Shown in pieces: positions 35,198 through 46,353 of a DNA stretch of 52,620 nucleotides. The position numbers and the translations under genes were made by a program. The DNA is taken from positions 1 to 52,620 of the forward strand of contig JAJCYV010000043.1 in assembly GCA_029262695.1 (NCBI GenBank). Direction: 5' to 3'. The stretch's first letter is position 1, and each line of letters starts with the position of its first letter. The notes beneath the pieces were generated by a model. That model saw nothing but the letters and a program-made list of their open reading frames with translations, was not told the DNA's origin and made no database searches. This DNA comes from Chloroflexota bacterium (GTDB lineage Bacteria; Chloroflexota; Dehalococcoidia; SM23-28-2; RBG-16-64-32).

Positions 35198-35707
35198 CTA
35201 CCGGCGCCAGACTTGCCACCACTTGCCCCGCCTCCTCTTCGCCTCAGCCACCGCCCGACGCTGCTCCTCCAGGACCTCACGCGCCCGCTGAAACGGCAGC
35301 TCGCGCCGCAGCATAGTCAGGTCCTCGGCCAGCACCATCGCGTAGGCCGGATCGCCCGCGATCTCAGGGAACAGCCAGCGCAGCCGCTCGTCGAAGCCCG
35401 CCGCCGTCGAGCGCGGCCGCGAGCTGCCCTCCGCCATGCTGTCGAACAGCGAGTACATCTTGAGTTCGCTCAGCACCGAGGAGAACGCCGTCGAGAGCAG
35501 CACCGCCTGCGTCGCGTTCAGGTCCAGCGCCGCTGCATCGGCCTCGATCTGCGCGTCGATCAGCGGCAGCACCTCGCCCAGCCCGTGCGCATATTCGCGC
35601 ATCGTATCGGGGTCGATCTCGGCGCCGGGCCGCGACAGGTGATATCCCACCGCCAGCGCCACCAACCGCGCCTGGTGCCGCGGCAGCCGCACGGTGAACG
35701 TGGTCAT
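35198..35707 (-). CDS. Hypothetical soluble helical protein
   Basis: This 169-residue protein begins MTTFTVRLPRHQARLVALAVGYHL and is otherwise mostly helical and rich in Ala, Leu and Glu. A basic C-terminal helix (RRAVAEAKRRRGKWWQVWRR) could bind nucleic acid or membrane. I do not recognise a family. TACGAT lies nine bases before the ATG, a leaderless arrangement. It stands between a ferredoxin and uvrA, transcribed with neither by any clear signal. Confidence 0.6.
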   Translation of the reverse strand: MTTFTVRLPRHQARLVALAVGYHLSRPGAEIDPDTMREYAHGLGEVLPLIDAQIEADAAALDLNATQAVLLSTAFSSVLSELKMYSLFDSMAEGSSRPRSTAAGFDERLRWLFPEIAGDPAYAMVLAEDLTMLRRELPFQRAREVLEEQRRAVAEAKRRRGKWWQVWRR

Positions 35708-35716
35708 GGCACACGC

Positions 35717-35722
35717 ATCGTA
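35717..35722 (-). promoter_or_regulatory. Candidate -10 box of hypothetical protein gene (leaderless)
   Basis: TACGAT on the minus strand ends nine bases before ATG 35707. No strong -35 is visible. It overlaps the short gap between this gene and the uvrA stop. Confidence 0.4.
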
Positions 35723-35773
35723 ACGCCGACCCCAGCGCCGGTGCCACTCCGGTGCCTAACTCCCGGACGCGCT

Positions 35774-38719
<2,946 letters not shown>

Positions 38720-38766
38720 TTCGGGTCCTTCCAGAGGCCGGTGAACCTGCTCCGGCTCGACGGATC

Positions 38767-38795
38767 ATTCTAAGCGCTGCTCCGATTTAGAACAA
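38767..38795 (-). promoter_or_regulatory. Promoter of uvrA
   Basis: On the minus strand TTGTTC (38795-38790) and TAGAAT (38772-38767) are 17 bp apart. The start would fall near 38760, giving a leader of about 40 bases that holds the ribosome-binding site. Confidence 0.7.
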
Positions 38796-38801
38796 GAGTT
38801 T
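38790..38801 (-). promoter_or_regulatory. Candidate LexA (SOS) box over the uvrA -35
   Basis: GAAC-AAGA-GTTT fits the GAAC-N4-GTTC operator of Gram-positive-type LexA at seven of eight conserved bases. It overlaps the -35 hexamer, where repressor would block RNA polymerase. lexA itself is not in the window. Confidence 0.5.
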
Positions 38802-38988
38802 TAGTGTCACACCCGCGCCTTCCCGGCGATCCGGGCTCGATCCGCCCGTTAACGATCGGTAAAAACGCCTGCCAGCCACCACCCAGCGCTCCAACGCCTG
38901 TTGCTTCGTGCCGTCTTACCAACCAGGGGCGACGAGAGCATCCGAAGCAGACGTGCCGGAGGGCACTGTAAGAGAACAGAGGTCTTCA

Positions 38989-40470
38989 GTGGCAGATATC
39001 GTTATCGATCCGGGCGATGAGGTGGGCCAGGGGCGCCCTCGCACCCTCCTGCTGTTCCAGACACTCGTCCTCATCGTCTCCGCCGCGGCAATCGCGGGCG
39101 TTGTGGTGACTCAGCTCCCGCTGCAAGGCGATCCGCTACCGGGAGTACTGTCCATCGGCGTTGTCGCGAGCCTTGCCCTGGCCGTACAGGGCATGTTCAT
39201 CCTCATCCAGCACCGGATGAACAGGGAGTGCAAGCGCATCGAGGCCATCTGGCGAACGCGCCAGGCCGAGATGCTTGAAGTGGCCGGCCGCGACGAACTG
39301 ACCGAGCTCCAAAACCGCCGCTTCTTCTACGAGCGGATGCAGGAGGAGCTGGAGATCGCGCATCGCCTCAAGAAGCCCCTCGCAATCCTGATGCTCGATG
39401 TCGATGACCTGAAGCTGATTAACGACGAGTTCGGTCACCAGGCGGGAGACCAGGTCCTGCGCTCGTTCGGGCGCGTGCTCAACCGCGAGGTCGGTGAGAA
39501 CAACGTCACGGCCCGCATCGGTGGAGACGAATTCGCCGTCATCCTGCCCGGCGCCGACCGCAGAGAGGCGGACAAGATCGCCTGGCGGATCTGGGACGAG
39601 CTGGCGAAGACGCCCGTAAACGAAACGGCCAACGCCAGCATCTTCCTCGGCGTCTCAGTCGGCACGGGCGGCTACCCGTGGGGCGGCGAGACGCTGGAGG
39701 AGATCATTCACTGGGCCGACGCCAAGCTGTACGCGAACAAGCTCGAGCGCAAAGGCTTCAAGCACAGCAATCGCAACGGTAAGGACGAAAAGCGCCTCGT
39801 CGCCGCCGTTGTCGACGTGCTCTCAAGCGCGCTCGACATCCGGGACAAGATGACGCACCGTCACGCCCGGCGGGTCGCCCGCATGTCGGCCTTCCTGGCC
39901 CGCGAAATGAAGCTCACCGATGACCAGGTCCTGCAGATCGAATACGCCGCAGCCCTGCACGACATCGGCAAGATCGGCGTCACTGACGGCATCCTCTTCA
40001 AGGACGCGGCACTGGATGAGCACGAGTGGCACGAGATGCGACGTCACTCCGAGCTCGGCTACAGGATTTTGAACGGTGTGGACTTCCTGCGCGACTCGGC
40101 TGAGATCGTCTATTCCCACCACGAGCACTACGACGGCGGCGGCTATCCACGTAGTCTCAGCGGCACCGAGATCGCCCTCGGCGCCCGCGTCTTCGCCGTG
40201 GTCGACGCATACGACGCCATGACCTCCCGCCGGCCCTACCGCGAGGCGAGGTCCCAGGAAGACGCGCTGGAGGAGATAATGCGTCACTCCGGCACCCAGT
40301 TCGACCCGGCGACGGTCGAAGCCTTCATGCGGATGGTACGCCGCAACCCGGACGGCTTCCGCGACGAACACGAAGAGTTCGGTACGCGCGTCATCGAGGC
40401 CGGCAAGAACGGGCATGACTCAGTCGAGGCAAGAGCCGGCGCGAAAATGACGCCGCTCGACACGCTCTAG
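38989..40470 (+). CDS. Membrane GGDEF + HD-GYP cyclic-di-GMP protein
   Basis: This 493-residue protein has two membrane helices (about 20-70), a coiled linker, a GGDEF domain with an intact GGDEF motif at about residue 177 (ARIGGDEFAVIL), and a C-terminal HD-GYP domain with HDIGK at about 323 and the HHEHYDGGGYP signature at about 376-386. It could both make and degrade c-di-GMP; the domains are rarely both active, so a switch is possible. No sensory domain is visible. I start at GTG 38989, with AGAGGT upstream; GTG 38908 is in frame and would add a polar head of 27 residues. A clear terminator follows. Confidence 0.92.
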   Translation: MADIVIDPGDEVGQGRPRTLLLFQTLVLIVSAAAIAGVVVTQLPLQGDPLPGVLSIGVVASLALAVQGMFILIQHRMNRECKRIEAIWRTRQAEMLEVAGRDELTELQNRRFFYERMQEELEIAHRLKKPLAILMLDVDDLKLINDEFGHQAGDQVLRSFGRVLNREVGENNVTARIGGDEFAVILPGADRREADKIAWRIWDELAKTPVNETANASIFLGVSVGTGGYPWGGETLEEIIHWADAKLYANKLERKGFKHSNRNGKDEKRLVAAVVDVLSSALDIRDKMTHRHARRVARMSAFLAREMKLTDDQVLQIEYAAALHDIGKIGVTDGILFKDAALDEHEWHEMRRHSELGYRILNGVDFLRDSAEIVYSHHEHYDGGGYPRSLSGTEIALGARVFAVVDAYDAMTSRRPYREARSQEDALEEIMRHSGTQFDPATVEAFMRMVRRNPDGFRDEHEEFGTRVIEAGKNGHDSVEARAGAKMTPLDTL

Positions 40471-40487
40471 GCAGTTCATCGCTGTGT

Positions 40488-40525
40488 GAGAGGAGCGGGC
40501 TCACCCGGCTCGCTCCTCTCTCTTT
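40488..40525 (+). terminator. Intrinsic terminator after GGDEF/HD-GYP gene
   Basis: GAGAGGAGCG (40488-40497) and CGCTCCTCTC (40511-40520) pair perfectly across a 13-base loop that can extend the stem, followed by TCTTT. It is a good rho-independent terminator. Confidence 0.82.
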
Positions 40526-40534
40526 GCCTGCGAA

Positions 40535-40563
40535 TTGGCATCCGGGGCGCCACGCGCTACAAT
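40535..40563 (+). promoter_or_regulatory. Promoter of second CoA-transferase gene
   Basis: TTGGCA (40535-40540), 17-bp spacer and TACAAT (40558-40563) form a near-consensus promoter. The start near 40570 leaves a 30-base leader ending in AGGAGG and the ATG at 40600. Confidence 0.75.
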
Positions 40564-40599
40564 TGGCCAACTCCACGGCTCAGCAAGAGGAGGCGCGGC

Positions 40600-41919
40600 A
40601 TGAACTGGCAGGCACAGGCCGGGGACAAGCTCATGAGCCCAGCTGAAGCCGTCTCCGTCATCACGTCCGGCGACCACGTCGGCGTCGCGCCCTTCACGAC
40701 GACTCCCTTCACCCTCTGCGACGCGCTCTTCGCCCGGCGTAACGACCTCAGCAACCTGCGCATCGACCACCCGGCATCGCTGTTCGCCTGGGTCAGCCCT
40801 GACGAAGAGACGTCGCACGTCGTCACCGACAACTACGCCACTCCGCTGAACCGAGACCTCGTCAACGCCGGCCTGATGGAGTACCTGCCGATCGCCCGCT
40901 GGCGACACGACGAGGTCCCCGCCGGCTTCGATCCGGCGCCGGACGTCTTCATGGTGCCGTTGTCGCCGCCGGACCAGCACGGCCACTGTAGCTTCGGCCC
41001 GGGCGTCTGGTTCTCGAAGCGCCTCGCGCAGAACGCCAAAACGGTCGTCGCCGAGATCCACGAGAACTTCATCCGCACCGGCGGCGACAACTTCATCCAC
41101 ATATCGGAGATCGACCGCGTCTGCGAGGCCTTGCGGCCCACCGGCAACCTGCCGATCGCGCCGCGCACCGAGGAGGAGACCCTCGTCACCGAAGTCATCT
41201 GCACGCTCGTCGCCTCGGAGCTGGTCAACGACCGCGACACTGTACAGATCGGCGTCGGGACAGTCTCGGCGGCGCTCGGTGTCTATCTCGGCGACAAGCA
41301 CGACCTGGGCGTGCAGACGGAGCTGATCACGGGCGGCATCGCCCAGCTCGTGCGCGACGGCGTCGTCACCGGCAAGTACAAGACGCTGCACCGCGAGAAG
41401 GTCGTTGGCAGCGCCTGCGTCGCTCTGCCGGATGAAGACCTGCAGCTGATCGACGGCAACCCGGCGTTCGAGCTCTACGACTTTGGCTACACGGATGATG
41501 TCCGTCTTCTGGTGCAGCAGCCGAACCTGGTGGCCGTCAACAACGCCCTGCTCGTCGACCTCACCGGCCAGATCGACGCCGAGTCGATCGGCTCGCGGAT
41601 CTTGACCGGCGTCGGCGGCCAGACCGCGTTCATGATCGCCTCGCAGTACTCGCAGGGCGGCCGCTCCGTGATCGTCCTGCCCTCGAGCCACCTCATTGAG
41701 GGCACTCGGCGAACGCGCATCGTCGGCGCGCTGCCGGAGGGCTCGCTCGTCACCGTGCCGCGCACGCTCGTGGACTACGTCGTGACGGAGAACGGCATCG
41801 CCACGCTGCGCGGCAAGAACGTCCGCCAGCGCATCGGCGAGCTGATCTCCGTGGCGCACGCCGACTTCCAGAGCGAACTCAAAGCGGAAGCGAAGCGGCT
41901 CTACGGCATAACCGTCTGA
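40600..41919 (+). CDS. Acetyl-CoA hydrolase/transferase-family CoA-transferase
   Basis: This 439-residue CoA-transferase, shorter than the 485-residue paralogue at 20026-21483, starts MNWQAQAGDKLMSPAEAV and has AGGAGG upstream. Family landmarks are VQIGVGTVSAALGVYL, LGVQTELITGGIAQL with the expected catalytic Glu, IDAESIGSRILTGVGGQ and VTENGIATLRGKN. It likely swaps CoA among short organic acids such as 4-hydroxybutyrate, acetate or butyrate. The two paralogues differ most in the N-terminal third, so they probably have different acyl acceptors. A strong promoter and terminator isolate its 5' side. Confidence 0.92.
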   Translation: MNWQAQAGDKLMSPAEAVSVITSGDHVGVAPFTTTPFTLCDALFARRNDLSNLRIDHPASLFAWVSPDEETSHVVTDNYATPLNRDLVNAGLMEYLPIARWRHDEVPAGFDPAPDVFMVPLSPPDQHGHCSFGPGVWFSKRLAQNAKTVVAEIHENFIRTGGDNFIHISEIDRVCEALRPTGNLPIAPRTEEETLVTEVICTLVASELVNDRDTVQIGVGTVSAALGVYLGDKHDLGVQTELITGGIAQLVRDGVVTGKYKTLHREKVVGSACVALPDEDLQLIDGNPAFELYDFGYTDDVRLLVQQPNLVAVNNALLVDLTGQIDAESIGSRILTGVGGQTAFMIASQYSQGGRSVIVLPSSHLIEGTRRTRIVGALPEGSLVTVPRTLVDYVVTENGIATLRGKNVRQRIGELISVAHADFQSELKAEAKRLYGITV

Positions 41920-41944
41920 GCGCCGCAGCGTTGTCTTGTTCGAG

Positions 41945-42697
41945 ATGGCTGCCACCGCTCGCCACCTGACACTCGCCGCCGTCATGGCGACCGCCTTGCT
42001 CGCCTTCGGCTGTGGAGACGACGACAGCGCGCCCGAAACGCCGGCCGCATCGACACCTGCCGAGGCGACAGCCACGCCGAGCGAGCCAGCAACCGCGAGC
42101 CCGGAGCCACAGCCAACCGCAGTCACCGCCGCCGACGAGCGCGTCCAGGAGATTCTGGCTCAGCCGGGGCTTGTCGCGTTCTTGGGCGACCTCCGGGACG
42201 CGGTCGAAGCCAACGACGTGCAGTCCGTCATCGACAACACGTACTTCGCAGAGTACGAGTGCCAGAGCCCAAGTGGGTTCCCTCCGGAGGAATGCTACGA
42301 GGCGCCCGGCCTCACGCTGCCTGCCCTCAGCTACGGCATCTGGCAATCGGAAGGCGGATACATGTCGGAGGCGACGTACGAAGCGGAGATCAGAGACTGG
42401 CTTACCGGCGACGACGCAGCCGCCGCCGCGATGTACGCCGTCGGCCAGATGACCCTCGGCGACGACCAGTCGCCTGACGTCGCGGACGCCGTTGTCGCCG
42501 GCCTGGGCGGCCTGAGGGGCCACGAGCCAAGCGCGGGAACGGCGATGTCACTGGCGATCGCCGAGCGCGACGGACGATGGATGATCACCGAGGTGGATTC
42601 TGCGAACACTGATTCTGTACCCCACTTCTACGAGTGGTGGATCGGCTGGGAAGAGTTCGCCAGCGTGGCGGGCCTGGGCCCCTGGGCTACTCGATAG
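41945..42697 (+). CDS. Lipoprotein of unknown function
   Basis: This 250-residue protein has a lipoprotein signal peptide (LAAVMATALLAFGC), a Thr/Pro/Ala linker of about 40 residues (PAEATATPSEPATASPEP), and a mostly helical domain with a CQSPSGFPPEEC pair. I do not recognise a family. I prefer ATG 41945 over TTG 41936; neither has a clear ribosome-binding site. It follows the CoA-transferase by 25 bases and converges on the next lipoprotein with an 11-base overlap. Confidence 0.75.
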   Translation: MAATARHLTLAAVMATALLAFGCGDDDSAPETPAASTPAEATATPSEPATASPEPQPTAVTAADERVQEILAQPGLVAFLGDLRDAVEANDVQSVIDNTYFAEYECQSPSGFPPEECYEAPGLTLPALSYGIWQSEGGYMSEATYEAEIRDWLTGDDAAAAAMYAVGQMTLGDDQSPDVADAVVAGLGGLRGHEPSAGTAMSLAIAERDGRWMITEVDSANTDSVPHFYEWWIGWEEFASVAGLGPWATR

Positions 42698-43193
42698 CGC
42701 CGGCGCGGTAGATGATCGCCAGCGCGATCGTGCCGGCGCCGCGGTTGAGCGCCTCCAGAACGCCGCAACCGACGCTCTGGTCCCCGCCGGGGCCGTTCGC
42801 CACTTCGACAGTACCGGCCTCCCTGGTGAACTGCCAGACGAGGTCAACGCCGTCAGGCGGATGCGGGTCCTGCACCTGCCACGCGAAATCGAAGGCGAAG
42901 TTCATGCACGATGCGTCCCCGGCGATGGCCGCCGTGTCGATACTCTTCGAATCGCCCGCCGCGAGTATCGCTTCGATTCCGCCGGAGGCGATCTCCGTCA
43001 GCTCTTCGTCCAGCGTCGGATCGATCGGTGTCGGCGCGCCGGTGACAGTGGCGAGCGGCGTCGGTGTTGCGTCCTTCGTGCCAACGGGCGTCAGGGCACC
43101 GCCAGTGTCGGCCGCCGGCGTCTCATCGCCGCCATCGCAGGCGGCCGCCAGCGCGAGCGCGGCAGAGACACCCGCCAGAACGAGCCACTTCAC
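42687..43193 (-). CDS. Lipoprotein of unknown function, end of translin operon
   Basis: This 168-residue protein has a signal peptide (WLVLAGVSAALALAAAC) followed by a Thr/Pro-rich linker and a domain with two further Cys (residues about 98 and 148). No family is recognised. It overlaps the translin-like gene by four bases (ATGA), so it is translated with it, an odd partner for a cytoplasmic protein. The stop overlaps the convergent lipoprotein gene. Confidence 0.72.
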   Translation of the reverse strand: MKWLVLAGVSAALALAAACDGGDETPAADTGGALTPVGTKDATPTPLATVTGAPTPIDPTLDEELTEIASGGIEAILAAGDSKSIDTAAIAGDASCMNFAFDFAWQVQDPHPPDGVDLVWQFTREAGTVEVANGPGGDQSVGCGVLEALNRGAGTIALAIIYRAGAIE

Positions 43194-43828
43194 GACTGCT
43201 GACGCTTCTCGAACTCCCGCAGCTGGTCTTCGAGACGCCGCTGCGAGTAGGCGACCGTGAAGTCGCCGCGCGTCCGCTCCAGGATGCCGCGCATGGCATC
43301 GGAGGTCCGGCGCAGGCCGGACGTCACGGCCTCCGGGTAGTCCATCGTCATCAGCATGTCCTGGATGTCGCCCATCGCCGCCAGCGCCTCTTCGCAGCGC
43401 TGCAGGTCGCCGGCGCGCAGCTCGTCCAGCAGGTGGCGCCGCAGCTCGCCGATCGTCTCACCGATGCCGTTGAGATAGGCGGCGCCCCTGATCTTCAGGT
43501 CGGCCGGCGTCGGCAGCGGCTCACCGGCGATCAGCGCCAGCGTCGTACTGGCCTCCGCGAACTCCTTCTGCGCGTCGTTCACGTAGCCGGCGTGCAGTAT
43601 ATCCGCGTGACCGGCGAGCGCCGATTCGATCTCCGCCAGGTTGTCGCGGGCCTTCGCCAGCAGATCGCGCGCCGGGCCAAACTCCTTGCGGTGAACCGAA
43701 CGGATCGCGTTCGCTGAGAGGCGGACCACGTCGCGGGAGAGCGACAGCGCCTGCTCACGCGCCCGGTGCTTGGCATCCAGGTGCTCCCGGACAGAGTCGG
43801 CGATTTCGTTCAGGCCGTCGGTGTTCAC
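43190..43828 (-). CDS. Translin-family protein
   Basis: This 212-residue all-helical protein matches the translin family. Diagnostic stretches are REQALSLSRDVVRLSANAIRSVHR (given as two segments: REQALSLSRDVVRL and SANAIRSVHR), an AKARDNLAEIE helix and the C-terminal YPEAVTSGLRRTSDAMRGILERTRGDFT (as YPEAVTSGLRR and GILERTRGDFT). Eukaryotic translin joins Trax as a ring-shaped RNase; archaeal and bacterial homologues are poorly studied. The Trax catalytic acids cannot be assigned by eye. It is the fourth gene of an operon with a PD-(D/E)XK nuclease and two FmdB zinc ribbons. Four bases overlap on each side. Confidence 0.8.
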   Translation of the reverse strand: MNTDGLNEIADSVREHLDAKHRAREQALSLSRDVVRLSANAIRSVHRKEFGPARDLLAKARDNLAEIESALAGHADILHAGYVNDAQKEFAEASTTLALIAGEPLPTPADLKIRGAAYLNGIGETIGELRRHLLDELRAGDLQRCEEALAAMGDIQDMLMTMDYPEAVTSGLRRTSDAMRGILERTRGDFTVAYSQRRLEDQLREFEKRQQS

Positions 43829-44163
43829 AGGTCTTTGACCGGGTCCGGGAACTCGCCTTCGCGGGCGGCGTCGATCATCTCGCGGGCCTCCTCCGGCATG
43901 TCGACGCCGTACTCGTCGAACTTACGCTCCGCCCAGCGGCCGATCTGCCGCGGGTCCTTGTAGTCCTCAAGCCGCTGCGGTTCGGAACCGACATCCCGCA
44001 CGACGTCCGCTTCCGTGCGGTGGACAGCAAACTTCGAGAGGACGCGCTCAAGCTTCTTGCCGCCACAGCCGCGACACTCGGCGTCCACGGGCGAGCTGAC
44101 GCTGCGCGTGAAGACGCTGGTCAGCTTGCCGCAGTCGGCGCACTTGTACTCGTATATCGGCAT
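43825..44163 (-). CDS. FmdB-type zinc ribbon protein
   Basis: This 112-residue protein starts MPIYEYKCADCG, the FmdB zinc ribbon, with a second CRGCG pair. A helical, charged region of about 60 residues follows, with DPRQIGRWAERKFDEYGVD. The zinc ribbon should coordinate one zinc; function in the family is unknown but probably regulatory. Its paralogue is the next gene upstream, five bases away. It overlaps the translin gene by four bases. Confidence 0.85.
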   Translation of the reverse strand: MPIYEYKCADCGKLTSVFTRSVSSPVDAECRGCGGKKLERVLSKFAVHRTEADVVRDVGSEPQRLEDYKDPRQIGRWAERKFDEYGVDMPEEAREMIDAAREGEFPDPVKDL

Positions 44164-44168
44164 CGTAC

Positions 44169-44534
44169 TCAGTCTACACCGGCGAAGTCGTCTCCGGACC
44201 CATCGTCCGCCTCGCCCTCGCCTGGAAGCTCGCCGGCCTCCATGCGATCCAGCTCACCTTCCATCTCGGCGTCCAGCGGCTCGCCCATATCCTTGCTCAT
44301 CTTGCGCACCCACTTCGCCATCGACCGCGGGTCGTTCTCGTCCACGTCCGCCAGGCTCGCCTCGTCGAACCCGCTCTCGTCGCCGGAACGGTGGACTGCC
44401 ACGCGCGAGAAGAGCCGCTTCAGCTTCCGCGAGCCGCAGTGCTCGCAGGCAGCCGAGACGTCCGCTGAGACGCTGCGCGTGAAGACGGACGTGCGCTTAC
44501 GGCAGGCCGCGCAGCGGAACTCGTAGATCGGCAC
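44169..44534 (-). CDS. FmdB-type zinc ribbon protein, paralogue
   Basis: This 121-residue protein begins with GTG and reads MPIYEFRCAACRKRTSVFTR, with CEHCG for the second zinc pair. Its acidic tail (EGEADDGSGDD) and the NDPRSMAKWVRKMSKDM segment align with the matching part of the downstream paralogue, so the two come from a tandem duplication. I use GTG 44534, one base after the nuclease stop; the frame upstream is a shadow. Confidence 0.82.
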   Translation of the reverse strand: MPIYEFRCAACRKRTSVFTRSVSADVSAACEHCGSRKLKRLFSRVAVHRSGDESGFDEASLADVDENDPRSMAKWVRKMSKDMGEPLDAEMEGELDRMEAGELPGEGEADDGSGDDFAGVD

Positions 44535-44535
44535 G

Positions 44536-45282
44536 CTACCAGCCCTCCCGCCGGCGCCGGGCGGCGATCTCGTCACGGACCTCGCAGGCGTGGAGGTACG
44601 GGCAGCCGGCGCAGTGCCCGCCGATCGACGGCGGAAACGCCGTCACGCCCTCCATCTCCCGCACCGTGGCGAGGACGGCGTCAAGCGTACGCTGGCCGTC
44701 GCCGGCGCCGAAGTCCGTCGTCCACTTCGTGCCGTCGTCCAGGTACCAGAACGAGACATTCGACACCTCGCGCTTGAGCGTTCGCTCGGCCAGGAGCGCG
44801 TAGATCAGCAGTTGCTGCGAGTCGATCTCCTCCGGCCTCCCGCCGCCCTTGTAGTCGATGACGTGCAGCGTCCCGTCCGCTTCCTCATCGATGCGGTCCA
44901 GCCGGCCGAACAGCGTCACGCTGGGCGCGACCTCCTCCTGGAAGTACGGCTCAGCCATCAGCGGCTTGGCACTCAGGTCGAAGCAGCGCGCGAAATTGGC
45001 CAGCTGGCGCAGCGAAGCCTCGCGATGCACCTCGACACCGGGGATGCGGTGATAGCCGGCCGAAAGGGCCGCCCATCCCTCCTCGAAGAGCCTCACCAAC
45101 GTCTCCTCGCTGCGTTCCGCCGGCGGCACCTTCGTGAAGAAGTCGCACAGCACTCGGTGCACGAGGCTGCCTGCCGTGTCCGCCGGACGCAGCCGGGCGC
45201 GCAGCTTATCAACATACTGATAGCGGAACCGGAGCCGGCAGGTACCGAAGACGCGCACCTTGAGCGCGGAAACGCGGGTCAT
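44536..45282 (-). CDS. PD-(D/E)XK nuclease with Cas4/RecB-like 4Fe-4S site
   Basis: This 248-residue protein has the RecB-type nuclease core: GSLVHRVL with His42, GRLDRID with Asp129, VIDYKGG with Asp143 and Lys145, and QQLLIYA with Gln156-157 and Tyr161. Cys15 at the N-terminus and Cys224, Cys227 and Cys233 (CAGCPYLHAC) form the four-Cys Fe-S cluster set of Cas4, AddB and related DNA exonucleases. No cas genes or CRISPR repeats are present, so it is a stand-alone repair or processing nuclease. TACAAT lies six bases before the ATG; it heads the five-gene operon ending with translin and a lipoprotein. Confidence 0.88.
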   Translation of the reverse strand: MTRVSALKVRVFGTCRLRFRYQYVDKLRARLRPADTAGSLVHRVLCDFFTKVPPAERSEETLVRLFEEGWAALSAGYHRIPGVEVHREASLRQLANFARCFDLSAKPLMAEPYFQEEVAPSVTLFGRLDRIDEEADGTLHVIDYKGGGRPEEIDSQQLLIYALLAERTLKREVSNVSFWYLDDGTKWTTDFGAGDGQRTLDAVLATVREMEGVTAFPPSIGGHCAGCPYLHACEVRDEIAARRRREGW

Positions 45283-45288
45283 GGCGCA

Positions 45289-45294
45289 ATTGTA
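45289..45294 (-). promoter_or_regulatory. Candidate -10 box of nuclease-translin operon (leaderless)
   Basis: TACAAT on the minus strand ends six bases before ATG 45282 and would put the start at the initiation codon. No -35 match is evident at 17 or 18 bp. Confidence 0.55.
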
Positions 45295-45327
45295 CGGCGA
45301 TTTCGGCCCGGAAGCGCCGCCACCGCC

Positions 45328-45356
45328 TTCACGTCCTTTTGCCCCTATGCTATTCT
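45328..45356 (+). promoter_or_regulatory. Promoter of PAP2-type gene
   Basis: TTCACG (45328-45333), 17 bp and TATTCT (45351-45356) give a start near 45363, 28 bases before ATG 45391. The leader holds a five-codon mini-ORF (ATG at 45374) that stops six bases before the gene. Confidence 0.55.
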
Positions 45357-45390
45357 GACCATAAGCGTTATCGATGACTTCTTCGTAGCA

Positions 45391-46308
45391 ATGAGCACTT
45401 CAGGAGCAACAACGGACGCCCAGGGACTGCCCGCGAAGTGGCTGCGCGAGATCCGGCGCCAGTTCGATGTCGTGCTCAACTGGCGGCCCGGCAAGAAAGA
45501 CGCCGCCGAAATCTTCCTTATCGTCGGTACACTGCCCCTGTACTACCTCGTCCGCGGCCTCACCAATACCGACACGCGCATCGATGAAGCGGTGCAGCGA
45601 GGTGTCGACATCATCGCGATTGAGAAGAGCATCGGAATCTTCTGGGAAGTCGAGATGCAGGGCTGGATCCTTGGCTATCAATGGCTCGTGGACTTCTTCA
45701 ACTACTTCTACCTCTTCGGCCACCTGCCGGTCATCGGCGCGCTCGCCGTCTGGATGTACTTCTGGCACAAGCCCCAGTACCTGCTGATGCGCAACGCCTT
45801 CCTGCTCTCCGGCGCGATCGCGCTGATCTTCTACGTCAACTTCCCGACGGCGCCGCCGCGGCTCCTCCCCGACCACCTGGGATTCGGCTTCGTTGACACC
45901 GTCTTCGACCAGTACAACACCGGCAGACCCTGGACACCCGGCGAGTTCGTCAACGAGTACGCCGCCTTCCCCAGCATGCACATCGGCTGGAACCTGCTCG
46001 TCGGCATCGCCGTCTGGATGGCCTCCAGGAACATCCTCGTGCGCGCCTTCGCCGTCCTGATGCCGACGGTGATGATGGCCGACATCATCTTCACCGGCAA
46101 CCACTACATCATCGACGCCCTGGCCGGCACCGTCGTCATGCTGCTCGGGCTCGGCATCGCCGTCGGCGGCAAGATGCTGGCCACGCGCATCGTCTCGCCG
46201 GACAGCAAGGTGGCACGCGAGAAGGGGTGGGTGCCGTGGATGTACTGGCTTTGCGGCGTCGCCTACGATCGCTCCGAGCATGGACAGTCCACCTTGCAGG
46301 CTGCATAA
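45391..46308 (+). CDS. PAP2-superfamily membrane phosphatase/inositolphosphotransferase-like
   Basis: This 305-residue protein has about six membrane helices and the PAP2 C-terminal half-sites: FPSMHIGWN at about residue 193 holds the catalytic His, and GNHYIIDALAG holds the second His and Asp. The N-terminal part and the NFPTAPPRLL segment before the active site resemble the Aur1/inositolphosphotransferase branch, so it may transfer a phospho-alcohol head group rather than simply release phosphate. A mildly basic tail ends the protein. It is followed 45 bases later by a radical SAM gene, with which it may act on a membrane lipid; that is inference. Confidence 0.85.
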   Translation: MSTSGATTDAQGLPAKWLREIRRQFDVVLNWRPGKKDAAEIFLIVGTLPLYYLVRGLTNTDTRIDEAVQRGVDIIAIEKSIGIFWEVEMQGWILGYQWLVDFFNYFYLFGHLPVIGALAVWMYFWHKPQYLLMRNAFLLSGAIALIFYVNFPTAPPRLLPDHLGFGFVDTVFDQYNTGRPWTPGEFVNEYAAFPSMHIGWNLLVGIAVWMASRNILVRAFAVLMPTVMMADIIFTGNHYIIDALAGTVVMLLGLGIAVGGKMLATRIVSPDSKVAREKGWVPWMYWLCGVAYDRSEHGQSTLQAA

Positions 46309-46353
46309 TTTCTTACAACGTGAATAGGACGACGCAGCCGCAAAGAGTCCTGC

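Noticed and set aside
44536-45282. Cas4 of a CRISPR locus
   Set aside because: The Fe-S nuclease lacks cas1/cas2 neighbours and repeats; it is better described as a stand-alone RecB-like nuclease.
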